A stretch of 64,000 nucleotides of DNA, taken from the NCBI RefSeq assembly GCF_003350475.1, contig NZ_QQAV01000003.1, forward strand, positions 1 to 64,000. The letters run 5' to 3'. Within the stretch, counting starts at the first letter, position 1. Every line of letters starts with the position of its first letter. Positions 55,044 through 64,000 of this stretch are shown in pieces. The translations under genes and the position numbers were made by a program. This DNA is from Pseudacidovorax intermedius. GTDB taxonomy: Bacteria; Pseudomonadota; Gammaproteobacteria; Burkholderiales; Burkholderiaceae_C. Below the pieces are notes generated by a model. It ran no database searches. It had not been told where the DNA came from and saw nothing but the letters and a program-made list of their open reading frames with translations.

Positions 55044-56606
55044 TCAGCGTCGCACGAAGCTGCGCAGCCGCAGGCCGCAGGCGGTCAACACACCGAAATA
55101 CAGCGCCGCCGCCCCCGCCACGAAGGCCGCCAGCAGTCCGATGCGCAGCAGCCGCTGGCTGCGCAGGCCCACCCAGTCGAAGCCGTGCGCACCCCAGACC
55201 AGCAGCGCCGTCATCACCACAGTTCCCGCCAGCACCTGCAGCAGGAAGCGGCCCCAGCCCGGCGCCAACCGGTAGCTGCCGCTGCGGCGCAGGCCCACCC
55301 ACAACGCCAATGCGTTGAACAGTTGCCCCACGCCGATGGCCAGCGTCAGGCCCGCGTGCTGCAGCCAGGGAACGAACGCCAGATTGAGCAGCTGGGTGAT
55401 GGCCAGCGCCGCCAGGCTGATGCGCATGGGCGTGCGCATGTCGTGGCGCGCGTAGAAACCCGCCGCCAGCACCTTGATCGACACGATGCCCACCAGCCCG
55501 ACGCCGTAGCCCGCCAACGCATCCGCCGTGCGCAGCACGCTGGCGTCGTCGAAGGCGCCGTTGTGGAACAGCACCGCCACCAGCGGCACCGGAAACACCA
55601 GCAGCGCCGCTGCGCACGGCAGCGCCAGCAGCACGATCAGGCGCAGGCCCCAGTCGAGCATGGCCGAATAGCGGTCGGCATCCTTCGCCGCGCGCGCCGC
55701 GGCGAGCTGGGGCATCAGCACCACGCCCAGGGCCACGCCCAGCATGGCGCTGGGAAACTCCATCAGCCGGTCGGCATTGGTGATCCAGGTGACGCTGCCG
55801 GCGGTCAGGTGCGAGGCGATCTGCGTGTTGATGAGCAGCGACAGCTGCGCCCCGCTGACGCCGATCATGGCCGGCAGCATCAGGCCGAGGATCTTGCGGG
55901 TGCCCGGGTCGGCCCAGGCCTCGCGCAGGGCTGCGAAGCGCACCGCCAGCTTCGGCATCAGGCCCAGTCGGCGCAGCGCCGGGATCTGGATCGCCAGCTG
56001 CAGCATGCCGCCCACCATCACACCCACACACTGGGCGTAGATCGGCTCGATGCCCCAGCGCCGGAACAGCGGCGCCCCCGCCACGATGGAAAGGATCAGC
56101 GCGATGTTGAGCAGCACCGGCGAGGCCGCCGGCACGGCGAAGCGCTTCCAGGTGTTGAGGATGCCGCCGGCAAAAGCCACCAGCGACATGAAGCCGATGT
56201 AGGGGAACATCCAGCGCGTCATCACGACGGCGGCATCGAAGCTGCCCGAGCGCTCCAGACCGCTGGCCATGGCCCAGACCATCAGCGGCGCGGCGACCAC
56301 GCCCATCACGCACAGCAGCACCAGCGCCCACAGCAGCAGCGTGCCGACGTGGTCGATCAGTTGCCGCGCCGCGTCCTCGCCACCCTCGGTGCGGGTGGCC
56401 GACAGCACCGGCACGAAAGCCTGGCTGAACGCGCCCTCGCCCAGCACGCGCCGGAAGAGGTTGGGGATGCGGAAGGCGACGTAGAAGGCGTCGGTCAGCG
56501 CGCTCACGCCGAACACCGAGCTCATCAGCACATCGCGCACGAGGCCGGTGATGCGCGACGCCAGGGTCAGCAGGGAGACGGTGGAAGCGGATTTGAAGAG
56601 CGACAC
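55044..56606 (-). CDS. murJ: Lipid II flippase MurJ
   Basis: GTG at 56606 begins a 520-aa membrane protein with about 14 hydrophobic segments. Signatures are SRITGLVRDVLMSSVFG, DAFYVAFRIPNLFRRVLGEG and AFSQAFVPVL. It flips lipid II for peptidoglycan synthesis. The start has no strong ribosome site, and no in-frame ATG nearby is better. Confidence 0.94.
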   Translation of the reverse strand: MSLFKSASTVSLLTLASRITGLVRDVLMSSVFGVSALTDAFYVAFRIPNLFRRVLGEGAFSQAFVPVLSATRTEGGEDAARQLIDHVGTLLLWALVLLCVMGVVAAPLMVWAMASGLERSGSFDAAVVMTRWMFPYIGFMSLVAFAGGILNTWKRFAVPAASPVLLNIALILSIVAGAPLFRRWGIEPIYAQCVGVMVGGMLQLAIQIPALRRLGLMPKLAVRFAALREAWADPGTRKILGLMLPAMIGVSGAQLSLLINTQIASHLTAGSVTWITNADRLMEFPSAMLGVALGVVLMPQLAAARAAKDADRYSAMLDWGLRLIVLLALPCAAALLVFPVPLVAVLFHNGAFDDASVLRTADALAGYGVGLVGIVSIKVLAAGFYARHDMRTPMRISLAALAITQLLNLAFVPWLQHAGLTLAIGVGQLFNALALWVGLRRSGSYRLAPGWGRFLLQVLAGTVVMTALLVWGAHGFDWVGLRSQRLLRIGLLAAFVAGAAALYFGVLTACGLRLRSFVRR

Positions 56607-56954
56607 GGCGGCGCAGTGTAGGCGGGGCGTTTGAGAGCTTGGCCGAGTGCGGGCCTGCCTCCTCCGTCACCCGTGGCTCCGTGTTTGGCCTCCGACACAG
56701 CATCGGCGCGGATCACGTCGCCGGCGGCGCGGGGGGCGGCGGGAACAAGGACAACGGAGGCCAGCGAGGCCAACATCCGATGATGCGGCGGCAGTCATCG
56801 TGAGCCGGAACCCCCAGTGCACCCGCGGAACCGGCTTTGCGGGGCCGCCGGGTGCACCCCTTGAGGGGGATTCGGCTACACGAAGTGAGCAAGAAACGGG
56901 GTGGTATACTTTCAGGTTCGCCGCATCATCCCCAGACACTCAAGGAACACAAAT
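56607..56954. other. Intergenic region between murJ and rpsT (348 bp)
   Basis: I see no credible gene here. The right half contains GC-rich inverted repeats (GGTGCACCC-type arms near 56812-56865), typical of lineage intergenic repeats, then the rpsT promoter and leader. Confidence 0.5.
56902..56910 (+). promoter_or_regulatory. Candidate extended -10 promoter for rpsT
   Basis: TGGTATACT is an extended -10 (TGn + TATACT), 45 bp before the rpsT start. The -35 position (GAAGTG) is poor, which an extended -10 can tolerate. Its position fits a short leader for a highly expressed ribosomal gene. Confidence 0.45.
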
Positions 56955-57269
56955 ATGGCATCCGCCAAGCCCAAGAAGAAGAACCCGCGCCTCGCGTCGG
57001 GCCGCAAGCGCGTCCGCCAGGACACCAAACTCAATGCCGCCAACAGCTCGCTGCGCTCCAAGTACCGCACGGCCCTGAAGAACGTCGCCAAGGCCGTTGC
57101 CGCTGGCGACCAGGCCAAGGCCACCGAGCTGTTTGCCAAGGCCCAGAGCGTCGTCGACACCATCGCCGACAAGGGCATCTTCCACAAGAACAAGGCCGCG
57201 CGCGACAAGAGCCGCCTGGCCGCCAAGGTCAAGGCCCTGGCCACTGCCGCCCCGGCGGCCGCCGCCTGA
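56955..57269 (+). CDS. rpsT: 30S ribosomal protein S20
   Basis: The 104-aa basic product starts [20 protein letters not shown] and contains [32 protein letters not shown], matching S20. It has an Ala-rich C-terminal tail. Transcribed alone, with a terminator after it; divergent from murJ. Confidence 0.96.
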   Translation: MASAKPKKKNPRLASGRKRVRQDTKLNAANSSLRSKYRTALKNVAKAVAAGDQAKATELFAKAQSVVDTIADKGIFHKNKAARDKSRLAAKVKALATAAPAAAA

Positions 57270-57336
57270 CGGAATTCAGGTCAGCCCGGACTGCCGACAG
57301 GCGGTCCGCCGTTTGATCGGGTGCGCTGCAGCGAAA

Positions 57337-57369
57337 AACGAAAAACCGCCTTCGGGCGGTTTTTCGTTT
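57337..57369. terminator. Bidirectional terminator between rpsT and DUF3579 gene
   Basis: A 15-bp perfect stem (AAACGAAAAACCGCC paired with GGCGGTTTTTCGTTT) around a TTCG tetraloop. The A run and T run on both sides make it work for both convergent genes. Confidence 0.9.
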
Positions 57370-57409
57370 CTGGATCCGGCAGGCCCGAAGCGGCAAACGG
57401 GCGAGGCAA

Positions 57410-57733
57410 TCAGCCCTTGGCCGGCTTCCCGTCCGGTACCAGGCAGGCCTCGGCCACCTGGAGGTCGTTGTCCTTGGCGAAGTTCATGACGAAATCCCAG
57501 GCCATCGGCTCGGACTCCTGGAGGTCGCGGTGGACGACCACGCACTTGACGCCATTGATAACCGTCGGCACGCACCAGGGCGAATAGCTGAGATGCCCCC
57601 CGAGGCGGGCACCGCCGGGGCGGAACTGGCTCATCACGCCGGCCAGCCGCTCGGCCCAGTCGCTGGGCCGGAACGTGCGACCCTGGCTCGTGACGCCCTG
57701 GATGAAGACTTCTTTGGCAGAGGGGGAAACCAT
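57410..57733 (-). CDS. DUF3579 domain protein
   Basis: The 107-aa protein has FIQGVTSQGRTFRPSDWAER, GVMSQFRPGG, YSPWCVPTVINGVKCVVV and WDFVMNFAKDNDLQV, the DUF3579 pattern found mainly in betaproteobacteria. Function is unknown. It is divergent from argD with 179 bp between, a conserved neighbour pair in this group. Confidence 0.88.
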   Translation of the reverse strand: MVSPSAKEVFIQGVTSQGRTFRPSDWAERLAGVMSQFRPGGARLGGHLSYSPWCVPTVINGVKCVVVHRDLQESEPMAWDFVMNFAKDNDLQVAEACLVPDGKPAKG

Positions 57734-57912
57734 TGTTCTCGTGTTCGGCGCAGGCGTGTTGCGCCGCACAAGGGATTCTACCCAGCGTGTCCCGCGCGCG
57801 ACCTCCGCGGGACATGCATCCGATGGGGATCGCGGCGCATGGCAGTGATGCGCAATCCTCAACGAAGGCGTCATGCCCCCCACCTAGAATTTCTTCACTT
57901 TCAGGAGAACCC

Positions 57913-59118
57913 ATGAGCGCCACTGCCGCCCCCACCTCGCCCCACGTCATGAACACCTATGGCCGGCTGCCCATCGCCCTGGTGCGCGGCCAGGGCTGCC
58001 GCGTGTGGGACGTCAACGGCAAGGCCTACCTGGACGGCCTGGGCGGCATCGCCGTCAACACGCTGGGCCACAACCATCCCGAACTCGTGCCGGCGCTGCA
58101 GGAACAGCTCACCCAGCTGATCCACACCTCCAACTACTACTACGTGCCCGGCCAGGAAGTGCTGGCCGAGCGCCTGACGGCGCTGTCGGGCATGACCAAC
58201 GCCTTCTTCTGCTGCACCGGGCTGGAGGCCAACGAGGCCGCCATCAAGCTGGCGCGCAAGTTCGGCCACGACAAGGGCATCGAGCGGCCGGAGATCGTGG
58301 TGTACGAGCATGCCTTCCACGGCCGCAGCCTGGCCACGCTGTCGGCCACCGGCAACCCGAAGATCCAGAAAGGCTTCGGCCCGCTGGTCGAGGGCTTCAT
58401 CCGCGTGCCGCTCAACGACATCGAGGCGCTGAAGAAGGCGACCGAAGGCAACCCCAACGTGGTGGCCGTGATGTTCGAGACCATCCAGGGCGAAGGCGGC
58501 ATCCACCCGATGCGCTGGGACTACCTGCAGCAGGTGCGGGCCCTGTGCGACACCAACGACTGGCTGATGATGATCGACGAGATCCAGACCGGCATCGGCC
58601 GCACCGGCAAGTGGTTCGCCCACCAGTGGGCCGGCATCGTGCCGGACGTGATGTCGCTGGCCAAGGGCCTGGGTTCGGGCGTGCCGGTGGGCGCGGTGGT
58701 GGCCGGCCCCAAGGCCGCGAACATCTTCCAGCCGGGCAACCACGGCACCACCTTCGGCGGCAACCCGCTGGCCATGCGCGCCGGCATCGAGACGCTGCGC
58801 ATCATGGAGAAGGACGGCCTGCTGCAGAACGCCGCCGATGTCGGTGCGCACCTCAAGGCCGCGCTGCAGGCCGCCTTCGAAGGCGTGGCCGGCGTGAAGG
58901 AGGTACGCGGCCAGGGCCTGATGCTCGGCATCGAACTCGACCGGCCCGCCGGCGCCGTGCTGACCCGCGCCTGCGACGCCGGCCTCCTACTGTCGGTGAC
59001 GGCAGACAGCGTGATCCGCCTGGTGCCGCCGCTCGTCCTCACCGTGGCCGAAGCCGACGAGATCGTCGCCCTCCTCGCCCCCATCGTGAAGGCCTTCCTG
59101 GCCGAGCCGGCACAATAA
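57913..59118 (+). CDS. argD: Acetylornithine aminotransferase
   Basis: CAGGAG precedes ATG at 57913. The 401-aa class III aminotransferase has CCTGLEANEAAIKLARK, GRSLATLSATGNPK, MFETIQGEGGI, MIDEIQTGIGRTGK and the PLP lysine in SLAKGLGSGVPVG. It acts in arginine synthesis. The next gene, argF, starts 4 bp after its stop, supporting this role over succinylornithine use. Confidence 0.93.
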   Translation: MSATAAPTSPHVMNTYGRLPIALVRGQGCRVWDVNGKAYLDGLGGIAVNTLGHNHPELVPALQEQLTQLIHTSNYYYVPGQEVLAERLTALSGMTNAFFCCTGLEANEAAIKLARKFGHDKGIERPEIVVYEHAFHGRSLATLSATGNPKIQKGFGPLVEGFIRVPLNDIEALKKATEGNPNVVAVMFETIQGEGGIHPMRWDYLQQVRALCDTNDWLMMIDEIQTGIGRTGKWFAHQWAGIVPDVMSLAKGLGSGVPVGAVVAGPKAANIFQPGNHGTTFGGNPLAMRAGIETLRIMEKDGLLQNAADVGAHLKAALQAAFEGVAGVKEVRGQGLMLGIELDRPAGAVLTRACDAGLLLSVTADSVIRLVPPLVLTVAEADEIVALLAPIVKAFLAEPAQ

Positions 59119-59122
59119 GCCC

Positions 59123-60079
59123 ATGAGCCTTCCTGCGATCCGCCACTACCTCCAGTTCAGCGACTTCACGGCCGACGAGTACGCGTACCTGTTCCGACGC
59201 GCGGCGCTCATCAAGAAGAAGTTCAAGACCTACGAGAAGCACCACACGCTGGCGGATCGCACACTGGCCATGATCTTCGAGAAGGCCAGCACCCGCACCC
59301 GCGTGAGCTTCGAGGCCGGCATGTACCAGCTCGGCGGCAGCGTCGTGCACCTGACCACCGGCGACAGCCAATTGGGTCGCGCCGAGCCCATCGAGGACAG
59401 CGCCAAGGTCATCAGCCGTATGACCGACCTGGTCATGATCCGCACCTACGAGCAGGAGAAGATCGAACGCTTCGCCGCCAACTCGCGCGTGCCGGTCATC
59501 AACGGCCTGACCAACGAATTCCATCCCTGCCAGATCTTGGCCGACCTGTTCACCTACCTGGAGCACCGCGGTCTCGGCGCCGACGGCACGCCGGACCCCG
59601 AGGCGCTGCGCGGCAAGACCGTGGCCTGGGTGGGCGACGGCAACAACATGGCCAACACCTGGCTGCAGGCGGCCGAGATCCTCGGCTTTGCAGTGCATGT
59701 GAGCACGCCCAGCGGCTACGAGGTGGACCAGGCCGTCGCCGGCATCCGCTCCGGCGACAGCTACAAGGTCTTCAAGGACCCGATGGACGCCTGTCGCGAC
59801 GCCCATCTGGTGACCACCGACGTGTGGACCAGCATGGGCTACGAGGCCGAGAACGAGCAGCGCCGCCAGGCCTTTGCCGACTGGTGCGTGGACGAGGCCA
59901 TGATGGCCGTGGCCCAGCCCGACGCCCTCTTCATGCACTGCCTGCCCGCCCACCGCGGCGAGGAGGTCACGGGCGATGTCATCGACGGTCCCCAATCGGT
60001 GGTCTGGGACGAGGCTGAGAACCGCATGCATGTACAGAAGGCACTGATGGAGTACCTGCTGCTCGGCCGCATCGGCTGA
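59123..60079 (+). CDS. argF: Ornithine carbamoyltransferase
   Basis: The 318-aa product has the carbamoyl-phosphate motif [12 protein letters not shown], ornithine-side motifs [12 protein letters not shown], and [13 protein letters not shown]. It makes citrulline from ornithine. Directly downstream of argD, probably cotranscribed. Confidence 0.95.
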   Translation: MSLPAIRHYLQFSDFTADEYAYLFRRAALIKKKFKTYEKHHTLADRTLAMIFEKASTRTRVSFEAGMYQLGGSVVHLTTGDSQLGRAEPIEDSAKVISRMTDLVMIRTYEQEKIERFAANSRVPVINGLTNEFHPCQILADLFTYLEHRGLGADGTPDPEALRGKTVAWVGDGNNMANTWLQAAEILGFAVHVSTPSGYEVDQAVAGIRSGDSYKVFKDPMDACRDAHLVTTDVWTSMGYEAENEQRRQAFADWCVDEAMMAVAQPDALFMHCLPAHRGEEVTGDVIDGPQSVVWDEAENRMHVQKALMEYLLLGRIG

Positions 60080-60097
60080 CGCTGCCCCGCCGCCTCC

Positions 60098-60406
60098 ATG
60101 AGCCCCTGCCAGAGCTGCGGCGCCTGCTGCGCCAGCTACCGCGTCGACTTCAGCATCTACGAACTGGACGACATGGGCGGCACGGTCCCTGCCGGCCTGA
60201 CGGTGGAAGTCAATGGCGCCACCTGCCGGATGCGGGGCACGGACCATGTGCCGATCCGCTGTGCCGCCCTCACCGGCAAGGTCGGCCAGTCCGTGGGCTG
60301 CGGCATCTACGAGTGGCGGCCGAATCCTTGCCGCGAACTGGAAGCCGGCAGCTACGGCTGCGAGAAGGCACGCGCACGGCACGGCTTGCCTGCCCTCGAA
60401 GGCTGA
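60098..60406 (+). CDS. YkgJ family cysteine-cluster protein
   Basis: The 102-aa protein begins with C4xxC7xxC10C11 (PCQSCGACC) and has later cysteines in [26 protein letters not shown] and YGCEKA. These match the YkgJ/UPF0153 zinc or Fe-S cluster family of unknown function. It follows argF by 18 bp. Confidence 0.88.
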   Translation: MSPCQSCGACCASYRVDFSIYELDDMGGTVPAGLTVEVNGATCRMRGTDHVPIRCAALTGKVGQSVGCGIYEWRPNPCRELEAGSYGCEKARARHGLPALEG

Positions 60407-60507
60407 GGCCGGCCCCTGGCGCATGGGGCCCGCAGGCAGGCCGCCCCTTTGCCCGCGTTGGGAATAACCGACACCACGCCCGCCGCGCCAGCGCTATGGT
60501 CCGGGCC

Positions 60508-61152
60508 ATGTCTGCCACCTCTCCCCGTCTCTGGGACATTTCCCCTCCCGTCTACGTCGGCGCACCGGTGTTTCCCGGCGACACACCCTATGCCCAGCAA
60601 TGGGCCGCGACGCTGGGACCGGGCTGCCCGGTCAACGTCAGCCAGATCACGATGTCGCCGCACGTGGGCGCCCATGCCGACGCGCCGCTGCACTACGCAG
60701 CCGATGGCGCCACCATCGGAGACGTCGATCTGGACGCCTTCCTGGGGCCCTGCCGGGTGATCCACGCCATTGGCGTCGCGCCGCTCGTCGAATGGAAGCA
60801 CATCGCCCATGCCATCGACGACCACCTTCCACCGCGGGTGCTGGTGCGCACCTACGACAAGGCGCCGGTGGACCGATGGGACCCGGCGCTGCCGGCCTAC
60901 GCGCCCGAGACGGTCGAACGCCTGGCCGCGCTGGGCGTACGGCTCATCGGCATCGACACCGCCAGCATCGACCCCGCCGACAGCAAGGCCCTGCCCAGCC
61001 ACCAGACCATCCGCCGCCACGACATGCGCGTCTTGGAAAACCTCGTGCTCGACGCCGTGCCCGAAGGCGACTACGAACTGATCGCGCTGCCGCTCAAGCT
61101 GGTGGAGGCGGATGCCTCGCCCGTGCGCGCCGTGCTGCGCGCGCTGGACTGA
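60508..61152 (+). CDS. kynB: Kynurenine formamidase (arylformamidase)
   Basis: The 214-aa protein (ATG 60508; ATG 60496 is an alternative) has the metal site H52-H56-D58-H62 in [15 protein letters not shown], where Ala replaces the more usual Thr of HxGTH. Other signatures are [20 protein letters not shown] and [20 protein letters not shown]. It hydrolyses N-formylkynurenine, the product of KynA encoded nearby at 63013. Confidence 0.92.
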   Translation: MSATSPRLWDISPPVYVGAPVFPGDTPYAQQWAATLGPGCPVNVSQITMSPHVGAHADAPLHYAADGATIGDVDLDAFLGPCRVIHAIGVAPLVEWKHIAHAIDDHLPPRVLVRTYDKAPVDRWDPALPAYAPETVERLAALGVRLIGIDTASIDPADSKALPSHQTIRRHDMRVLENLVLDAVPEGDYELIALPLKLVEADASPVRAVLRALD

Positions 61153-61192
61153 GGGCCTGCGAACACGCGGCAGCGCGGTGCCCGGCTCAGGC

Positions 61193-61573
61193 TCAGGCCG
61201 GCACCATGGCGTAGGCGACGATCTCGATCTTCATGCCCGGCACCACCAGCGCTGCGACGGCCGCGCTGGAGCGGTTGGGATACGGCGCCTCGAAGAACTC
61301 GCGGTAGACCGCGTCGATGGCAGGCATGTCGGCCACGTCGGTCATGTAGATCAGCACCTGCGTCACATCGGCCATGGTGCCGCCGGCCGCCTGCACGGCG
61401 CGCCGGAGGTTCTCGAAGGTCAGGCGCGTCTGCGCCTCGATGGTCCCGGTGTCGATGGTGCCGTCGGTGCGAACGGGCCCATGCGCGGTGAAGAGCATGG
61501 CGCCCGTGGCCTTCACGGCCCACGAAAAAGGTTGCTTGAGCGCCGGCAAACCCACATCGATCACTTGCTTCAT
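61193..61573 (-). CDS. RidA/YjgF family deaminase-like protein
   Basis: The 126-aa product has the RidA fold: FENLRRAVQAAGGTMADVTQ, VLIYMTDVADMPAIDAVYRE and FFEAPYPNRSSAAVAALVVP with the conserved Arg in PNRSS. It may hydrolyse imine intermediates from amino acid metabolism. It lies between kynB and the aromatic aminotransferase and is divergent from the latter. Confidence 0.88.
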   Translation of the reverse strand: MKQVIDVGLPALKQPFSWAVKATGAMLFTAHGPVRTDGTIDTGTIEAQTRLTFENLRRAVQAAGGTMADVTQVLIYMTDVADMPAIDAVYREFFEAPYPNRSSAAVAALVVPGMKIEIVAYAMVPA

Positions 61574-61594
61574 CACAGCTCCAGATGTTCCATA

Positions 61595-61617
61595 CATAAA
61601 ACGACGTTTATTTTATG
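61595..61617. promoter_or_regulatory. Candidate operator palindrome between ridA-like gene and aminotransferase
   Basis: CATAAAA (61595-61601) and TTTTATG (61611-61617) form a perfect inverted repeat, with a second overlapping palindrome AAACGACGTTT (61599-61609). It is 22 bp upstream of the RidA-like start and in an AT-rich patch. An Lrp/AsnC-type or other dimeric regulator could bind here; no such regulator gene is in the window. Confidence 0.5.
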
Positions 61618-61793
61618 GTCACCGTTGGAAATAAGCGACACAACGCATTTTTTGACGGTGATAACTTCCCCGCTTCGCTCCGCAGCGCCCTGTCCTACGC
61701 CGCTCGACCCTCGAGCGCGGCAGCCCGCCCGGCCCGCAGCTTGCATCGTCCGTTCCGCCATCCGCCCACGGACCGCACCACCGAAAGCCACAC

Positions 61794-62987
61794 ATGTTCG
61801 AACACATTCCTGCCTACCCCGGTGACCCGATCCTCTCGCTGATGGAGGAGTTCCAGAGCGACATGCGTCCCAACAAGGTGTCGCTGAGCATCGGCATCTA
61901 TTTCGACGACGATGGCCGCCTGCCCGTGATGAAGGCCGTGCGCACCGCCGAGACCGCGCTGCTGCAGGAAATCGGCCCGCGCTCCTACCTGCCCATGGAA
62001 GGCATGGCCGACTACCGCGCCGCGGTGCAAAAGCTGGCCTTCGGCCCCACGCACGAGGCCGTCACCAGCGGCCGCGTTGCCACCATCCAGACCATCGGCG
62101 GCTCCGGCGGCCTGAAGGTGGGCGGCGACTTCCTCAAGCGCTACTTCGGCGATTCGCAGGTGTGGGTCAGCGACCCGACCTGGGAGAACCACCGCGCCAT
62201 GTTCGAGGGCGCCGGCTTCCAGGTGAACCTGTACCCCTACTACGACCCGGCCACCGGCGGCCTGCGCTTCGAGGACATGCTGGCGGCCTTCAAGACGCTG
62301 CCCGCCCGCAGCATCGTGCTGATGCACGCCAGCTGCCACAACCCGACAGGCGTCGACCTGTCGCAGGACCAGTGGAAGCAGCTGATCCCCGTGATCGCCG
62401 AGCGCGGCCTGATTCCCTATGTGGACATGGCCTACCAGGGCTTCGGCGACGGTCTGGTCGAGGACGCCTTCGCGCCGCGCGCGCTGGCCGATGCGGGCGT
62501 GCGCTTCTTCCTGGCCAACTCCTTCTCCAAGAGCTTCTCGCTGTATGGCGAGCGCTGCGGCGGCCTGTCGGTGGTGTGCGGCTCGGCCGAGGAAGCCGGC
62601 CGGGTGCTGGGCCAGCTCAAGAGTTCGGTGCGCGCCAACTATTCCAGCCCGCCGACGCACGGCGCGCGCATCGTGACGCGCGTACTGAGCACGCCCGAGC
62701 TCTACGCCCAGTGGGACGCCGAGCTCGCCGAGATGCGGGGCCGCATCAAGGCCATGCGCGAGGCCCTGCATGCCACGCTGGCCGACCGCCTGCCCGGTCG
62801 CGACTTCGGCTACTTCCTGACCCAGCGCGGCATGTTCAGCTATACCGGCCTCACGCCCGAGCAGGTGGACCGCCTGCGCGAAGAGCATGCGGTGTACCTG
62901 GTGCGCTCGGGCCGAATGTGCATCGCCGGCCTGTCGACCAAGAACGTGGCCTACGTCGCCCAGGCCATGGCCGCCGTGCTGGACTGA
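61794..62987 (+). CDS. Aromatic amino acid aminotransferase (TyrB/AspC type)
   Basis: The 397-aa protein has the class I aspartate/aromatic aminotransferase pattern: [72 protein letters not shown] and the PLP lysine in [13 protein letters not shown]. It interconverts aromatic amino acids or aspartate with keto acids. The position before kynA suggests tryptophan/tyrosine or kynurenine-linked metabolism. Confidence 0.92.
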   Translation: MFEHIPAYPGDPILSLMEEFQSDMRPNKVSLSIGIYFDDDGRLPVMKAVRTAETALLQEIGPRSYLPMEGMADYRAAVQKLAFGPTHEAVTSGRVATIQTIGGSGGLKVGGDFLKRYFGDSQVWVSDPTWENHRAMFEGAGFQVNLYPYYDPATGGLRFEDMLAAFKTLPARSIVLMHASCHNPTGVDLSQDQWKQLIPVIAERGLIPYVDMAYQGFGDGLVEDAFAPRALADAGVRFFLANSFSKSFSLYGERCGGLSVVCGSAEEAGRVLGQLKSSVRANYSSPPTHGARIVTRVLSTPELYAQWDAELAEMRGRIKAMREALHATLADRLPGRDFGYFLTQRGMFSYTGLTPEQVDRLREEHAVYLVRSGRMCIAGLSTKNVAYVAQAMAAVLD

Positions 62988-63012
62988 ACCCACCCTCCCC
63001 AGGAGCCTTGCG

Positions 63013-63897
63013 ATGAATTCCTCGACATCCGCCGGCCAGGCGGAGGGCGGAGCGCTGCCCGAACAGATCGTCCACGAAGAAAAAGCCCAGCTCGACTTCA
63101 GCCAGTCGATGAGCTACGGCGACTACCTGCATCTGGACGAGATCCTGGGCGCCCAGCATCCGCTGTCGCCCGCGCATGACGAGATGCTGTTCATCGTGCA
63201 GCACCAGACCAGCGAGCTGTGGATGAAGCTGATGCTGCACGAGTTGACGGCCGCCACCGCCGCCATCGCCAACCCAAGCGAGAACACCAAGCCCGAGGCC
63301 TTCAAGATGCTGGCGCGGGTCACGCGCATCATGGAGCAGCTGGTGGGCGCCTGGACCGTGCTCTCGACCATGACGCCGCCCGAGTACACCGCCATGCGGC
63401 CCTACCTGGCCAACTCCAGCGGCTTTCAGAGCGCCCAGTACCGCTGCATCGAGTTCGCGCTGGGCAACAAGAATGCCGCCATGCTCAAGCCGCATGCCCA
63501 TCGCCCGCACCTGCTGTCGATGGTGGACGCGGCATGGCGCCGGCCTTCGCTGTACGACGAGACGCTGCGGCTGATGGCCCGCGAAGGCATCGCCATTCCG
63601 GCCGACAAGCTAGAGCGCGACTGGACGCAGCCCTATGCCGCCAGCGAAGGCGTCAAGCAGGCCTGGCTCACGGTCTACCGCGATCCGAAGGCGCACTGGG
63701 ACCTGTACCAGCTGGGCGAAAAGCTCACCGACATCGAGGATGCGTTCCGCCTCTGGCGCTTCCGCCACGTGACGACGGTGGAACGGGTGATCGGCTTCAA
63801 GCGCGGCACCGGCGGCACCGGTGGCGTGAGTTACCTGCGCAAGATGCTGGACGTGGTGCTGTTCCCGGAACTCTGGGCGCTGAGAACAGAACTTTGA
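63013..63897 (+). CDS. kynA: Tryptophan 2,3-dioxygenase
   Basis: AGGAG lies 7 bases before ATG 63013. The 294-aa protein has [19 protein letters not shown], the haem-site segment [37 protein letters not shown] and [18 protein letters not shown]. It opens the indole ring of tryptophan to give N-formylkynurenine. It follows the aminotransferase by 25 bp; kynU is not in the window. Confidence 0.95.
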   Translation: MNSSTSAGQAEGGALPEQIVHEEKAQLDFSQSMSYGDYLHLDEILGAQHPLSPAHDEMLFIVQHQTSELWMKLMLHELTAATAAIANPSENTKPEAFKMLARVTRIMEQLVGAWTVLSTMTPPEYTAMRPYLANSSGFQSAQYRCIEFALGNKNAAMLKPHAHRPHLLSMVDAAWRRPSLYDETLRLMAREGIAIPADKLERDWTQPYAASEGVKQAWLTVYRDPKAHWDLYQLGEKLTDIEDAFRLWRFRHVTTVERVIGFKRGTGGTGGVSYLRKMLDVVLFPELWALRTEL

Positions 63898-63921
63898 GCC
63901 CCCCCATGCCGCTTCGCGGCT

Positions 63922-63955
63922 CCCCCCTCTCTGTCGCCTTCGGCTTGGAGGGGGG
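63922..63955 (+). terminator. Hairpin after kynA
   Basis: CCCCCCTC (63922-63929) pairs with GAGGGGGG (63948-63955) across a loop that can form its own GCC-TTCG-GGC-like stem. No long T run follows. It resembles the GC-rich 3' hairpin repeats common in this lineage and may terminate or stabilise the kynA transcript. Confidence 0.5.
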
Positions 63956-64000
63956 CGCACTCAGAAGCCTGGCGAAGCCAGTTCCTCGGGTGCCCTGGCG

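Overview
The window is GC-rich betaproteobacterial DNA, most likely from the Comamonadaceae (Burkholderiales). The evidence is gene order and family content, not a database search: the rpsP-rimM-trmD-rplS operon followed by a NUDIX gene, a CobD/CbiB-like gene and hisC; argD-argF next to a DUF3579 gene; and a Ser/Thr kinase-PP2C pair ahead of rph-rdgB-hemW. From about 18.4 kb to the right end it reads as ordinary core chromosome.

Positions 1-16.3 kb hold an accessory cell-surface cluster, all on the minus strand. In transcription order it contains a receiver-less winged-helix regulator (15631-16317), a small exported DUF11-like protein (14925-15542), a 1004-residue exported repeat protein (11696-14710), a giant 2456-residue protein with DUF11, SdrD-like and Ig-like modules and a C-terminal beta-barrel (4120-11490), a 52-residue membrane protein (3923-4081), and a large passenger-repeat autotransporter-like protein that runs off the left edge (1-3860). 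The autotransporter gene carries a 16-base G tract in its coding strand, a possible phase-variation switch. Between the regulator and a divergent serine recombinase (16590-17210) lies an AT-rich segment bounded by an 18-bp perfect inverted repeat around palindromic cores and holding a central hairpin. It could be a recombination site, an invertible switch or a paired operator. A damaged IS5-type transposase (17335-18337) and a tRNA-Ser gene (18406-18493) close the region.

Positions 18.4-31.4 kb carry hemW, rdgB, rph, a PP2C phosphatase and Ser/Thr kinase pair, yicC, gmk, rpoZ, spoT, greB, two tRNAs, a DEAD-box helicase and orn. The second tRNA, tRNA-Ile(CAU), is split in its anticodon loop by a 251-nt group I intron (28341-28591), the clearest unusual RNA feature here.

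Positions 31.5-47.3 kb carry an M48 peptidase, rsgA, hisC, a CobD/CbiB-like protein, a NUDIX hydrolase, the rplS-trmD-rimM-rpsP operon, a GNAT acetyltransferase, a small membrane protein, a Pit phosphate transporter with its DUF47 partner, folK, pcnB, hda, purM and an AI-2E-type membrane protein. Positions 47.4-57 kb carry a cysteine hydrolase / ABM / GlxA-type regulator operon, a FUSC efflux-like protein, a TctDE-like two-component system, a SirB1-type protein, murJ and rpsT. Positions 57-64 kb carry DUF3579, argD, argF, a YkgJ-type cysteine-cluster protein, and a tryptophan/aromatic catabolism group (kynB, a RidA-like protein, an aromatic aminotransferase, kynA). A candidate operator palindrome lies between the divergent RidA and aminotransferase genes.
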